IMG/VR virus record: IMGVR_UViG_3300034198_022322
Coordinates: 1-55,770 of that record
Strand: one strand, 5' to 3'
DNA from: a virus
DNA length: 55,770 bases
The notes under the pieces were generated by a model, which did no database searches, was not told where the DNA came from, and worked only from the letters and a program-made list of their open reading frames with translations. The translations under genes were made by a program, and so were the position numbers. Below are positions 1 through 7,418 of the stretch, piece after piece (position 1 is the first letter of the stretch; each line of letters begins with the position of its first letter).

Positions 1-3000
1 GATCTGGCCGGCTTCGATGGCCTTCATGGCCTCGTCGTCGCTGGCAAACTTCCTCTTCTGACCGCCAGGCGCCTTGCCTAGCGTGAGACCGATGATCTGC
101 TCGTGCTTGGGGTTGGCCATGGTCTTGGTGCGGTCCTTGATGGACCAGAGCATGTTGCTGGCCATCATGCGCTCCTGCACGTCCTTGACAGCCTCCGGGG
201 AGGATGGGACGTGGACGGACATGGTGTTCGACAGAATCACTCCGTCCGCACTCATGAACGTCTCGTAGCCAGGGACGGTGAGGTCGTAGCCTGTCTCGCG
301 GATGCCGGTCTTTTGGACGTCTTCGACAGTCGCCCAAGTGATGTGCTCCTGACACAGAATGTCGCGTACCCATCGGCTCAGCAGCTCGGAGTCCAGCGCG
401 CCCCTGTAGGCCGGCAGCGCCTCCATACGTGTCAGCAGGTTCTGGTACCGTCGGGCGCCAAGCACCCCTCCCGCATGCGCGGCGGTCTTCACGATCGCCG
501 CAAGCTTGTACGTCTCTGACGTTTTGTCGCGATCGGCGGAGAACGGTGCTGCAGTGGCGTAGACGCCGTCACGCAGGATTTTGGCGTTGGTCGCAGTCAT
601 CGCGATGTGCCCGGACCGCAACAGCACGAGAGCAGCGTCTCGCGCACTGACGCGACGCGCATACATCTCACCAAGGTGATGCAACACCTTGCGTGCCGAG
701 GTGCGCGAGACGATACCTTCCGTCTTCGCCTTCACCCACTGCGTGCACATGTTCTGCTGGTGCATCTTCCATTCCAGATCGTCTGCTCCTGCCTCGCGGT
801 CCTCCTTGGCCACCTTGGGGTTGACGAGGTCGTTTTGAACGACGTCAAAGATGCAGCGCGGGACGACGGCCTTGTCAAATGACGCAGCTGTGTTTTCCCT
901 GGCCACCTCCGCTTTGACAAAGTTCTCACGCTTGTAGGATGTGGCCAGACGGTCGAACAGGTTCAGCCGCTTGCAGTCCCAAGACGACATCACGAGGATC
1001 CAGCAGTCGTTGCCGGCGATGGTTTCCTTGGACCAGGTGACCGATGCTCGCACGTCCAAGGTCATGCACAGAGCTTGCAGTTCACGGATCAAGCGCAGGG
1101 AGGTGGAGCAGATGCTGAACACATTCCCACCACCGCCCGGCTTGGCGGGGTTGATGGAGATGCTTCCGTCTGTGTCCACCATACCGGAGAGGAACCCGCG
1201 GCGGAACTCTTCCGGAGCGCGGAACAAGAATCCGGGTACGCGCTTGTTCCCGGAACCGGCAGTATTGTCGTCGCGGTCTCCGCCCAGATGGGTCTGCAAG
1301 AACGCGGCGACGTGCTCGCTACCTGCGAAGTTGAAGCTGTGCTTGATGGTATCGCCATAGCGATCGTCGCCTTCCGTTTTTTTACTGACCAGACGGTGGT
1401 AGTAAAGGGTTCCTTCCGGGTCGAGATGGGTTTCAATGAACCGCTTCAGGCGCTCGGAATTGTCCTCCGTGAGGTCGGCTAGGTGGATGGTGCGGAGACC
1501 TTTCTGATTACGCTTAGCGTAGAAATCGTAGTCCTGCTTGTCCCACCAACCGTCGCCGCACATGGCGCCCAAAAACCAGCCGAACTCGAAATCCAGTGCG
1601 GACGAGATCGTCGGCGTGACCGCAACCTCCTCGATAGGTTCCAGCGTGGCGATCAGCTCGCGGAGATTTCGTCCGCACGGGACCGCAATGCGCTTGGCGA
1701 GGGCCTCCGTCGGCGTCCAGCGTCCCATCTCACCAGTGACCGGATCCATGCCGTAGACGGCCCGAGGGTCGTCGTCGGTGAAAGTCTGCCGACGGTTGGA
1801 GAGCGTGACGATCTCGACCGGCGGCGAAGTGTGCTCGCTCCAACCGGAGACGTCAGCCCACACGAGGGAACTTGTCGCCTCGTCAAACGCGATCACCTTG
1901 GTACCCGGCAGGGCGTAAAAGAACTTGATGTAGCTGTTGGTGCCTTGCTTCTCGCCAATGAGCTCAGAGCTGTGCGGGAAGTCTTCCAGATCAATGACGG
2001 CCACTTCGTGAGTTGCCGGATCGACGTGGGGTAGTTGAAGTTTGTTGAACATGTCGGGAGTGTTCCCAATAATTTGAAAACGGTCAATAAGATATGACGG
2101 TAGGTCTGAAATTAGACCTCTAGGAATTGCTGTAACTACTTGATTGTTAGCATCATCGCCGTCGAAATCGGCGTTATGACCTTCTGTAATAAAGGTATTG
2201 ATGCGAATCGCGTCGCCTTTGACCAACCTTGGATTCTGCCCTGTCGCATTGAATTTGTGCCATGCAGGGCTCCGCGTCACGACCACCGGCCGCTTCTTGA
2301 ATTCCTCCTCCATCGCCTTGGTGGCCTGCGGCGTCCGGTCCACGATGTGACGCAGAGCTGCGCCGGCCGCCATCCCTCCGCGCACCAGCGTACGCTGCAC
2401 GTAGTTGCCGTACAGCTTCCACGCCATGTCCTCAGGCAGGCCCACCTCATCCATTCCCAGGTCTGCGTCCGGGATGATGACGCCGCGGCCTACAGTGTCC
2501 ACAGGCTTCGACAGCATCTTCGACTGGTAGAACGAGGACTTTGGTCCGCTGCCGGTGACGGTCTCGAAGAAGCCCTTCACCGCACGAGCCTTGGTCTTGG
2601 GGTTGGGAGAGTCTCCGTACCCGTAGGCTGCCTTCACGGCCTGGTTCATGTCCGCGTACACCTCTCCGGAGCCGGCGCGCCCCATCTCCTTCTCTGTGCG
2701 GTCGTACAGGCGGCGATACTCGATCAGGTCGCGGTACAGCTCGTTTGCGTCCCCGGGGAGGAAGGTGTCTCCGGTCACGGCGAACGGTCTGAACTTGGGC
2801 GGGATGACTGGGACGTGGTTGATCATCAAGTCGGTTGGCTTGATGTCGTTCTTGCGCAACCCGTCCAGGATGTTCAGCAGCCGCACAGCCCTTGGCCTGG
2901 CTGTTTTCTTTTTGTCCTGAATCACCTTCCGCTGCTCGGCTTCAAGCGAGGCAAGGTCCAAGTTGGAGAGGGCGTGCTGGATGGCCTCAGGGCCAGTGAG

Positions 3001-3015
3001 CGGCGGGTTGGTCAT
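1..3015 (-). CDS. rpoC: RNA polymerase beta' subunit, catalytic part, intein-interrupted, 3' end outside window
   Basis: Open from ATG at 3015 to the left edge (1005 codons visible, no stop). It is the phage homologue of RNA polymerase beta', which carries the Mg-binding active site. Visible blocks are HVPVIPPKFRPF (residues 67-78; cf. LPVLPPxLRP), VGRGVIIPDADL and VGLPEDMAWKLY (about 175-202), and the absolute active-site motif NADFDGD (281-287). The next conserved block, TMSVHVPSSPEAV, appears only at residue 931, so about 643 residues of intein intervene (separate entry). The ATG overlaps the upstream stop as ATGA. The first roughly 270 residues of bacterial beta' (zinc site and N-terminal clamp) are absent here, so the subunit may be split as beta is. 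Identity is near certain; how the N-terminal clamp is supplied is unknown. Confidence 0.93.
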   Translation of the reverse strand, partial: MTNPPLTGPEAIQHALSNLDLASLEAEQRKVIQDKKKTARPRAVRLLNILDGLRKNDIKPTDLMINHVPVIPPKFRPFAVTGDTFLPGDANELYRDLIEYRRLYDRTEKEMGRAGSGEVYADMNQAVKAAYGYGDSPNPKTKARAVKGFFETVTGSGPKSSFYQSKMLSKPVDTVGRGVIIPDADLGMDEVGLPEDMAWKLYGNYVQRTLVRGGMAAGAALRHIVDRTPQATKAMEEEFKKRPVVVTRSPAWHKFNATGQNPRLVKGDAIRINTFITEGHNADFDGDDANNQVVTAIPRGLISDLPSYLIDRFQIIGNTPDMFNKLQLPHVDPATHEVAVIDLEDFPHSSELIGEKQGTNSYIKFFYALPGTKVIAFDEATSSLVWADVSGWSEHTSPPVEIVTLSNRRQTFTDDDPRAVYGMDPVTGEMGRWTPTEALAKRIAVPCGRNLRELIATLEPIEEVAVTPTISSALDFEFGWFLGAMCGDGWWDKQDYDFYAKRNQKGLRTIHLADLTEDNSERLKRFIETHLDPEGTLYYHRLVSKKTEGDDRYGDTIKHSFNFAGSEHVAAFLQTHLGGDRDDNTAGSGNKRVPGFLFRAPEEFRRGFLSGMVDTDGSISINPAKPGGGGNVFSICSTSLRLIRELQALCMTLDVRASVTWSKETIAGNDCWILVMSSWDCKRLNLFDRLATSYKRENFVKAEVARENTAASFDKAVVPRCIFDVVQNDLVNPKVAKEDREAGADDLEWKMHQQNMCTQWVKAKTEGIVSRTSARKVLHHLGEMYARRVSARDAALVLLRSGHIAMTATNAKILRDGVYATAAPFSADRDKTSETYKLAAIVKTAAHAGGVLGARRYQNLLTRMEALPAYRGALDSELLSRWVRDILCQEHITWATVEDVQKTGIRETGYDLTVPGYETFMSADGVILSNTMSVHVPSSPEAVKDVQERMMASNMLWSIKDRTKTMANPKHEQIIGLTLGKAPGGQKRKFASDDEAMKAIEAGQI
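226..2154 (-). other. Large LAGLIDADG intein inside beta' NADFDGD motif
   Basis: The in-frame insertion splits NADFDGD from TMSVHVP. The C-terminal splice region is canonical: YDLTVPGYETFMSADG, then VILSN, then Thr as +1. Two LAGLIDADG-type helices are visible, FGWFLGAMCGDGWW and RGFLSGMVDTDGSI. Block-B-like text is VEIVTLSNRRQTFTDDDPRA. The N-terminus is odd: the residue right after NADFDGD is Asp (DANNQVVTAIPRG), not Cys, Ser or Ala. A block-A-like ALPGTKVIAFDEA occurs only about 80 residues later. The exact N-terminal boundary is therefore inferred from extein conservation. The first 110 or so bases of the element are markedly AT-rich. About 643 residues is large for an intein. Confidence 0.85.
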
Positions 3016-3770
3016 GACCTGATGGTAGTCCAGCCGCGTACGGTAAGACCAGCGCAATCATCGGCCTCCTCGACCCTCACAAAGTCAGCCTTCTTAGGGA
3101 CCCCGCAGACGCATTGTCTGGGACTGGCGAGCCTGCCCTGATGCCCCAAGCCCCGATAGTCCGTGGGGGCGTGACGAATCTTGATCTGACAGGGGTGCCG
3201 ATCGCCGCAACTGCGGCACTCCCACGTCTCGACGCAGACAGCTGGCAAGGTTGGGACTCCCTCGCCGCTCGGCAGCGTGCAGCAGCAATCCTGGTCGCTT
3301 CGGGCGGCGCAGATGCAGAATGGTGCGGAGGTGAGCTCCAAGCTTGTAGGATCGAACGAGATACCGAAGTTCATGGGACCGTTCACGCAAATGAACGGGC
3401 TCTCCGGGGTTTCGTCGTTCACATGCAGATGGGTATTTTCACGGTGCTCCAAAGGCACTCCCAGCGCGCGCATGGTGCGATCAGGGTTGTCCAGCAGGCT
3501 TTGCCACTTCGGCGTGACCGGGCGAATGGCTACCCACTTACCGACGCGGTAGTCGTCGCCCCACCCCATGCGGGGGCCGCCGGCGATGTGCCACTCAACC
3601 TTCACCTTGTCGGCACTGACGATTTGGGCTTGGCTGCTGCCCATACGATCCAGCCGCTTCTGAAGCATAGCTTGGGACCGCGCGATACCGGCCGCCTCAA
3701 TCAGCTCAAACCCCTCCGGCAGCCCAGCCGCCGACAACCTTACGTCAGTGAGTGAAGTGTTCGGTAGCAT
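3012..3770 (-). CDS. Cys-rich protein of unknown function upstream of beta'
   Basis: 252 residues, sharing ATGA with the beta' start, so translation of the two is probably coupled. The first 120 residues look globular (IAGGPRMGWGDDYRVG, HLHVNDETPESPF). The C-terminal half is rich in cysteine: FCICAA, DCCCTLP, WECRSCGDRHPC and CVCGVP between about residues 150 and 235, which suggests one or two metal sites. I do not recognise the family. Its position directly before a beta' gene that lacks its own zinc-binding N-terminus makes it a candidate clamp or transcription accessory protein, but that is inference from position and cysteines only. Confidence 0.72.
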   Translation of the reverse strand: MLPNTSLTDVRLSAAGLPEGFELIEAAGIARSQAMLQKRLDRMGSSQAQIVSADKVKVEWHIAGGPRMGWGDDYRVGKWVAIRPVTPKWQSLLDNPDRTMRALGVPLEHRENTHLHVNDETPESPFICVNGPMNFGISFDPTSLELTSAPFCICAARSDQDCCCTLPSGEGVPTLPAVCVETWECRSCGDRHPCQIKIRHAPTDYRGLGHQGRLASPRQCVCGVPKKADFVRVEEADDCAGLTVRGWTTIRS

Positions 3771-3906
3771 AATGGCTGTAACCTCTCAATTCGAGCAGGC
3801 AGGCGCAAGCCTTTTGTAGATTGACGGCCCGTTGACACGTCGGTAATTTGGACTTCCCGACGTCTTGTCTGACCTGCTGCGCGACGGGCCAAGCGCGCAG
3901 CAGCAT
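3745..3906 (-). CDS. Small protein (53 aa), probable gene
   Basis: ATG at 3906 opens a 53-codon frame that fills the otherwise empty 150 bp between its neighbours and overlaps the next start by 26 bp. The product has natural-looking composition with a Cys pair (LPTCQRAVNLQKACACLLEL, then RGYSHYATEHF). No SD is seen, as is usual here. It carries two internal inverted repeats: CTGCTGCGCG/CGCGCAGCAG at 3871-3901, and ACGTCGG...CCCGACGT near 3837-3863. The hairpins could alternatively mean the stretch is regulatory. No function assigned. Confidence 0.45.
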   Translation of the reverse strand: MLLRAWPVAQQVRQDVGKSKLPTCQRAVNLQKACACLLELRGYSHYATEHFTH

Positions 3907-3920
3907 TCACTCAGACAAAA

Positions 3921-4262
3921 TCAGTCGCGTACGTTGCGCATGTTCTCGGTGAACGGATCGTACTCCTGCTGAGTACCGAACTCCCAACAACCCGGATCGA
4001 GGGTGATCGCATCATGGCGCTCTGCATGCACACAGCGGATCTTCGTCGGTACGGAGTTGCGCATGAAGCGGCGCCCTTCCTTCTCGAGGAACTCGACGCC
4101 AGGGAGGAAATCCACCACGTGGTGGTTTCCTGTCGTTTCGCTGTCGGCCACCACGAGGTGGTCTCCAGTAATGGCGATGGGTTGGGCGCCAGCAGGAATG
4201 TCCGCGTGGAACACCATGCACTCGCCGTGGAGAATGACTTCGGGATTGGTATTATTATTCAC
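3921..4262 (-). CDS. Hypothetical protein
   Basis: 113 residues starting MNNNTNPEVILHGECMVFHA. It overlaps the upstream winged-helix gene by 8 bp. The sequence is beta-rich, with alternating hydrophobics such as AITGDHLVVADSETTGNHHV, and looks like a small beta-sandwich or barrel. No cysteine cluster, membrane segment or catalytic motif recognised. Function unknown. Confidence 0.78.
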   Translation of the reverse strand: MNNNTNPEVILHGECMVFHADIPAGAQPIAITGDHLVVADSETTGNHHVVDFLPGVEFLEKEGRRFMRNSVPTKIRCVHAERHDAITLDPGCWEFGTQQEYDPFTENMRNVRD

Positions 4263-4590
4263 TTGTTGCTTTTTGTTTGGTTGTGGATTTTGCAGTATTG
4301 TCTACGGTCATCAAGCGCCGCACAAATTCGACGCCAGGTTGGGTCAGTCTGTAGCTGTGCCAGGAGGAATATCGCTTCCGGTGCATGCTTACCACAAGAT
4401 TTTTGGCAATCATGACTGGTAGGTTCTTTTCTCGATTGCTGATTACTTTCTCAGGGATACCGAGCGATTTGGAGAGCTGAGGTACAGTCATCCCGGTATC
4501 TTGCTTGGCTGACAACTCCATCAGTATCAACGCCCCTTCGACAGTGATTTCCTCAGCTTTCAGATTCTTCAGAAGGCCTACGATAGTCAT
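4255..4590 (-). CDS. Winged-helix (MarR-like) DNA-binding protein
   Basis: 111 residues. The central part reads as a winged helix-turn-helix: EGALILMELSAKQ, then TVPQLSKSLGIPEKVISNRE as helix-turn-recognition helix, then KNLVVSMHRKRYSSWHSYRL as a basic wing ending in TQPGVEFVRRL. This layout is typical of small MarR/PadR-like transcription factors. The C-terminus is Lys/Thr-rich. It overlaps the preceding gene by 38 bp and the following by 8 bp. Probably a phage transcriptional regulator; target unknown. Confidence 0.75.
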   Translation of the reverse strand: MTIVGLLKNLKAEEITVEGALILMELSAKQDTGMTVPQLSKSLGIPEKVISNREKNLPVMIAKNLVVSMHRKRYSSWHSYRLTQPGVEFVRRLMTVDNTAKSTTKQKATSE

Positions 4591-4963
4591 TTGACGTTAC
4601 GAGGTTTGAGGTGTTGACGAGATTGAACTCCGCACTCAGGCGTTTGAATTCCTCTTGCATCGGACTCGCGTGACGCATGACCGTGTCGTGGTCATACTGC
4701 GCGAACTTGCCGGCTGCACTGTTGATATTGAGGAACGCCAAAAGCTGTCCCGCGCAAAGCAGTGCCTGCTGGGCGATCCTTTTGTTCTCCTCCGCGGCAC
4801 CAGATTTCTTTCCGCTGACGTGCGCGTCGGCGATCTTTGCCATGCGGCTCAATTCGCTCCAGGCCGTCGCTTTCGACTCCTTGCTCCCGGACTCCAGCAG
4901 CGCCTTGATCATGGTCAGCGCCTCGGACCAGGTGGGGGTCAAATCAATCGTCGTTTCGCTCAT
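4553..4963 (-). CDS. Hypothetical helical protein
   Basis: 136 residues, mostly helical and charged (SEALTMIKALLESGSKESKA, AKIADAHVSGKKSGAAEENK, QEEFKRLSAEFNLV). It overlaps both neighbours (20 and 38 bp), as expected in this compact block. No recognisable catalytic or metal motif. Function unknown. Confidence 0.72.
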   Translation of the reverse strand: MSETTIDLTPTWSEALTMIKALLESGSKESKATAWSELSRMAKIADAHVSGKKSGAAEENKRIAQQALLCAGQLLAFLNINSAAGKFAQYDHDTVMRHASPMQEEFKRLSAEFNLVNTSNLVTSNDYRRPSEESES

Positions 4964-5537
4964 TGAAGTCGTAGGTGTCTTCGAAATCTGCCAAGGCCCT
5001 TGCGATAGCCTGCTCCTGCGTCAGACCTTCCGTCGATGTCTCGATCTCCACGACGGCGCAAAACACCTTCTGGTTCACGGCATCGTAGGCGACCAAGCAT
5101 GGCGTTTCACCGACCGTCACCTGTTGGCATACCAGCGGCCTTGGCTTGTCAGAAGGCGTCACGACGCCCTCTCCTTGCTCAAGGTCAAACAACTCGTCGC
5201 CTCCGTCGCTGGATACCTTCAACCAACCCGGGCAGTGTCGGAGTGCTGCGCGCAGCACCAGCACCACGGCGGTGTCGTAGGGCTTGCGGGCGGTCTTGCA
5301 GAAGTCCCACACCTTTGCTTTCCGTCCCAACAGGAACGTCTCATGACCATCCTCTTTCTTCCCGTTGAATGTGATGAATTCGTCGTCTGCATGCGGCGGC
5401 TCGTCGGCTCGATCTGATTCTCGGCAGATGACATCTGCGAAACGTTCATAGATTGCGCGAACCTCCCGCAGAAGGTTGCTCCATTGTTCGTCCGTTGGCG
5501 CTGGCCCTATAGGCGTAAAATAGTGTGTGTATCCCAT
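4944..5537 (-). CDS. Phage protein of the MGYTHYF/W family
   Basis: 197 residues from the ATG at 5537 (MGYTHYFTPIGPAPTDEQW); a TTG three codons upstream is also possible. Proteins opening MGYTHYW/F are a recurrent uncharacterised phage family. They typically carry FNG and a block resembling ETFLLGRKAKVWDFCKTARK, followed by a YDTAVVLVLRAALRH-like helix, all visible here. A C-terminal acidic helical extension (TSTEGLTQEQAIARALADFE) follows. No catalytic residues are established for the family to my knowledge. Confidence 0.83.
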   Translation of the reverse strand: MGYTHYFTPIGPAPTDEQWSNLLREVRAIYERFADVICRESDRADEPPHADDEFITFNGKKEDGHETFLLGRKAKVWDFCKTARKPYDTAVVLVLRAALRHCPGWLKVSSDGGDELFDLEQGEGVVTPSDKPRPLVCQQVTVGETPCLVAYDAVNQKVFCAVVEIETSTEGLTQEQAIARALADFEDTYDFNERNDD

Positions 5538-5560
5538 GTTTTTCAAAGGTTGTAGCGGTC

Positions 5561-5986
5561 CTACCGCTCGTTATAATCCGTCTTCAGTTGCATTCCGTAA
5601 CTTTCCGCGTGGTGCTGTTCCTCCTGCGTCAGGCCGCGTTCAATGAACAAACGCTTAGCGTCTGTCAGGTGCGGAAAGGCCTTCTCAATCGTGATCTTTT
5701 TTTCCTCCCAATCCTGCAATTTTGCAGGGTCGGTGAGGAACGTAAACGTATGCTCGACCCCAGTCAGCGGGCTGATCCGGGTGAACGTCGTGGGTGTCAG
5801 TTGCCGATCGTGCCTTGCCGCCCAGTCGTCATAGTCTTCGCGCCTCACCTGCTCAGTCACCAAGTCGTAGATGCGTCCCTGGTAAAGCTGCTTGACCACC
5901 TCGATGTAGTCCGGATCGTAAGCTCCACCGACGCGGCGGAATCCAGTGTCGGTCAGAAAGGCGTAGGCGTGGATTATTTCTACCAT
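5561..5986 (-). CDS. Hypothetical protein
   Basis: 141 residues starting at MVEIIHAYAFLTDTGFRRVG, the ATG that lies just downstream of the hairpin at 6009-6043; a longer reading would run into the hairpin. Charged and mostly helical, with TFTRISPLTGVEHTFTFLTD in the middle and the helical end TQEEQHHAESYGMQLKTDYN. Function unknown. Confidence 0.75.
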   Translation of the reverse strand: MVEIIHAYAFLTDTGFRRVGGAYDPDYIEVVKQLYQGRIYDLVTEQVRREDYDDWAARHDRQLTPTTFTRISPLTGVEHTFTFLTDPAKLQDWEEKKITIEKAFPHLTDAKRLFIERGLTQEEQHHAESYGMQLKTDYNER

Positions 5987-6008
5987 TGGTTGCGATGATG
6001 CCGCCCGC

Positions 6009-6043
6009 AAAAAGGCGGCACCCCGTTACCAGGGCGCCGCCTT
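6009..6043 (-). terminator. Rho-independent terminator-like hairpin
   Basis: Stem AAGGCGGC/GCCGCCTT around an inner CCC/GGG, followed on the minus strand by five T. It sits after the stop at 6064 and only about 22 bp before the next ATG (5986). Its 14-nt core CCCCGTTACCAGGG (6021-6034) is identical to the core of the hairpin at 18498-18533. Confidence 0.75.
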
Positions 6044-6063
6044 GAGGATGCGAGAGTGGTTGA

Positions 6064-6396
6064 TTACTGACAGGATTCGCAGGCCTCACCAAGATTGCAG
6101 GCCGGCGTGCCAAGCGGCTCGTCCAGGTCTGCATCAGGATCCACCTGAGCGGCGGTCTCGGCCTGTCCCGGATTTTCGTCTCCGGAAGCAGCCGAGTTTT
6201 CCAGCTCGAAGTAGTGGATGCTGATCGCGAGCAGAGTCGAGAGGTGCTGCATGACGGAGGCCTGAGAAGCCAGCAATGCCTGCTGTTCCAGGCTGATCGT
6301 TGCGAAGCGCTCGCTATCGGCGAACTCGACAAGTTTCTCAAGGCTGGCGTCGAGATGGGCTTTTTCGTCGATGACGCGCTGCTGGTATGATTCCAT
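6064..6396 (-). CDS. Small phage protein with MESYQQRVIDEK helix
   Basis: 110 residues. The N-terminus (MESYQQRVIDEKAHLDASLE, then KLVEFADSERFATISLEQQA, LLASQASVMQHLSTLLAISI) matches a small helical protein I recall from many unrelated phages, in which a conserved YQQRVxxEKxxLxxKxxKL helix is followed by FxxL...E...L..Q...M..Y...L..R. The C-terminal tail is acidic and ends in a Cys cluster (CNLGEACESCQ). The leader is AACCAAACACACACATG, with no SD. Biochemical role unknown. Confidence 0.82.
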   Translation of the reverse strand: MESYQQRVIDEKAHLDASLEKLVEFADSERFATISLEQQALLASQASVMQHLSTLLAISIHYFELENSAASGDENPGQAETAAQVDPDADLDEPLGTPACNLGEACESCQ

Positions 6397-6499
6397 GTGT
6401 GTGTGTTTGGTTGTTTGCGACGGTTCGATTTCAGGCCCGTCGCAGGCCTTTTATTCGCGGTGAGCGAATGCGTTCGTTCTATGCTGGACCGCCACTTTG
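6397..6499. other. Intergenic stretch with two inverted repeats
   Basis: About 100 bp without a convincing ORF. It contains CGACGG...CCGTCG (6418-6442) and ATTCGC-GGTGA-GCGAAT (6453-6469). On the minus strand these form the leader of the gene starting at 6396. A promoter or leader structure is plausible, but no clear -35/-10 pair was found. Confidence 0.35.
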
Positions 6500-6703
6500 T
6501 CAACCGGGATTGACTTGGGTCGGTGACTTCTTTCCCAACCCGAGCGGGTTGAGTAGAAAATTTCTCAATCCGCGCCAGAACGCACGCTTTTGAGCAGCTT
6601 TCTGCTCGCGGCGTTGAATGGCGGATGTGATGGCGAATGTCAGTGCGGCGTCGGTCCCGATCACGGGAATGCGCGGGCGGATGATGATGGTGTCAGTGTG
6701 CAT
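6500..6703 (-). CDS. Small basic hypothetical protein
   Basis: 67 residues from MHTDTIIIRPRIPVIGTDAA (ATG 6703, 11-bp overlap with the upstream stop); an in-frame upstream start would overlap more. A short hydrophobic patch is followed by a strongly basic helix (QRREQKAAQKRAFWRGLRNF). Could associate with membrane or nucleic acid. Function unknown. Confidence 0.6.
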   Translation of the reverse strand: MHTDTIIIRPRIPVIGTDAALTFAITSAIQRREQKAAQKRAFWRGLRNFLLNPLGLGKKSPTQVNPG

Positions 6704-7043
6704 CTTTGTAGTCGTTGTAGATTTCACGTAACGCGCTGGCGATGGCAATCTTTCGTCTAGCGGCCGGAAGCTTTCCGCGCCACAGGGCGCAGATAGCTTC
6801 CTTTTGCTGTGCGCTTGAAGCGGAGTCCATCGCCAGCTGGATCATGTTGTTCACGAAGGCCTCGGCGGCCGATTCGAAAATGTACACGATCGCCTCTGCG
6901 CTGAACCTCACGCCGTTCTGCTGCTCGAAGTGGGCGATCTCCTCAGCGACTGCCTCCCGGCTAGCGACCTTGCGGTCAGTCGTGAACAGTTTCTCAAGGA
7001 CATCTACCAGCTCAGCCTTTTGCTGTTCTGTGGGTGGTTTCAT
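6693..7043 (-). CDS. Hypothetical helical protein
   Basis: 116 residues, nearly all helical (QQKAELVDVLEKLFTTDRKV, EIAHFEQQNGVRFSAEAIVY, IQLAMDSASSAQQKEAICAL). No metal, nucleotide or membrane motif recognised. It overlaps genes on both sides (11 and 32 bp), consistent with an expressed member of the operon. Confidence 0.74.
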   Translation of the reverse strand: MKPPTEQQKAELVDVLEKLFTTDRKVASREAVAEEIAHFEQQNGVRFSAEAIVYIFESAAEAFVNNMIQLAMDSASSAQQKEAICALWRGKLPAARRKIAIASALREIYNDYKDAH

Positions 7044-7281
7044 TTGTGCCGATTATGGTTGTTTCCAATTCTTTCCAACTTCCAGCGTCAGTGAGCTCCA
7101 TCGTCTCCGTATTGAAGAACGATGCACCCTCGGCGTAGCCGTCCAGCACGTCACAGACTTGCTGGTGCAGCTGCGAGTCCAAGGTGCCGAGCATGACGAT
7201 CACGCCCGACGCCTTGAAATCCCGCAAATACTCCGAGACAGGAACCCAACCGCAGAGCCTGAGAAGATGCTCGGATGTCAT
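7012..7281 (-). CDS. Hypothetical protein
   Basis: 89 residues (MTSEHLLRLCGWVPVSEYLR, then DFKASGVIVMLGTLDSQLHQ). It shares ATGA with the preceding 46-residue membrane protein and overlaps the next gene by 32 bp. Mixed alpha/beta. Function unknown. Confidence 0.72.
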   Translation of the reverse strand: MTSEHLLRLCGWVPVSEYLRDFKASGVIVMLGTLDSQLHQQVCDVLDGYAEGASFFNTETMELTDAGSWKELETTIIGTNETTHRTAKG

Positions 7282-7418
7282 TTCCTCAGACGAATGTAGG
7301 TGTGCTCGCGCCTTGCTTTAGCTCGTCTCTCCTCCAGCAGCCGAACCAGCAGTCTGGAAACGCACAGCGTCGTCACGCAGGCTGCCAGAAGGTAGGTCGC
7401 TTTCCGTTTGTCGTTCAT
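7278..7418 (-). CDS. Small single-pass membrane protein (46 aa)
   Basis: ATG at 7418 overlaps the upstream stop (ATGA) and the stop overlaps the next ATG. The product begins MNDKRKATYLLAACVTTLCV, one hydrophobic segment bounded by basic residues, and ends in a very basic helix (RLLEERRAKARREHTYIRLR). The charge layout fits a short membrane protein with a positively charged cytoplasmic tail. Function unknown; size and topology would also suit a holin-like or superinfection protein, but nothing specific shows it. Confidence 0.68.
   Translation of the reverse strand: MNDKRKATYLLAACVTTLCVSRLLVRLLEERRAKARREHTYIRLRK

Noticed and set aside
2140-3141. 333-codon plus-strand ORF
   Set aside because: Antisense shadow of beta' (NADFDGD etc. 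read on the minus strand); product is Arg/His/Leu-rich nonsense typical of a complementary frame in GC-rich DNA.
3771-3920. tRNA gene in the gap
   Set aside because: No GGTTCRAATCC T-arm or cloverleaf; the inverted repeats do not fit tRNA arms. The same applies to 16037-16181 and 48073-48218.
5853-6503. 216-codon minus-strand ORF
   Set aside because: Runs across two better-supported genes and a terminator in another frame; Ser/Arg-rich shadow composition.
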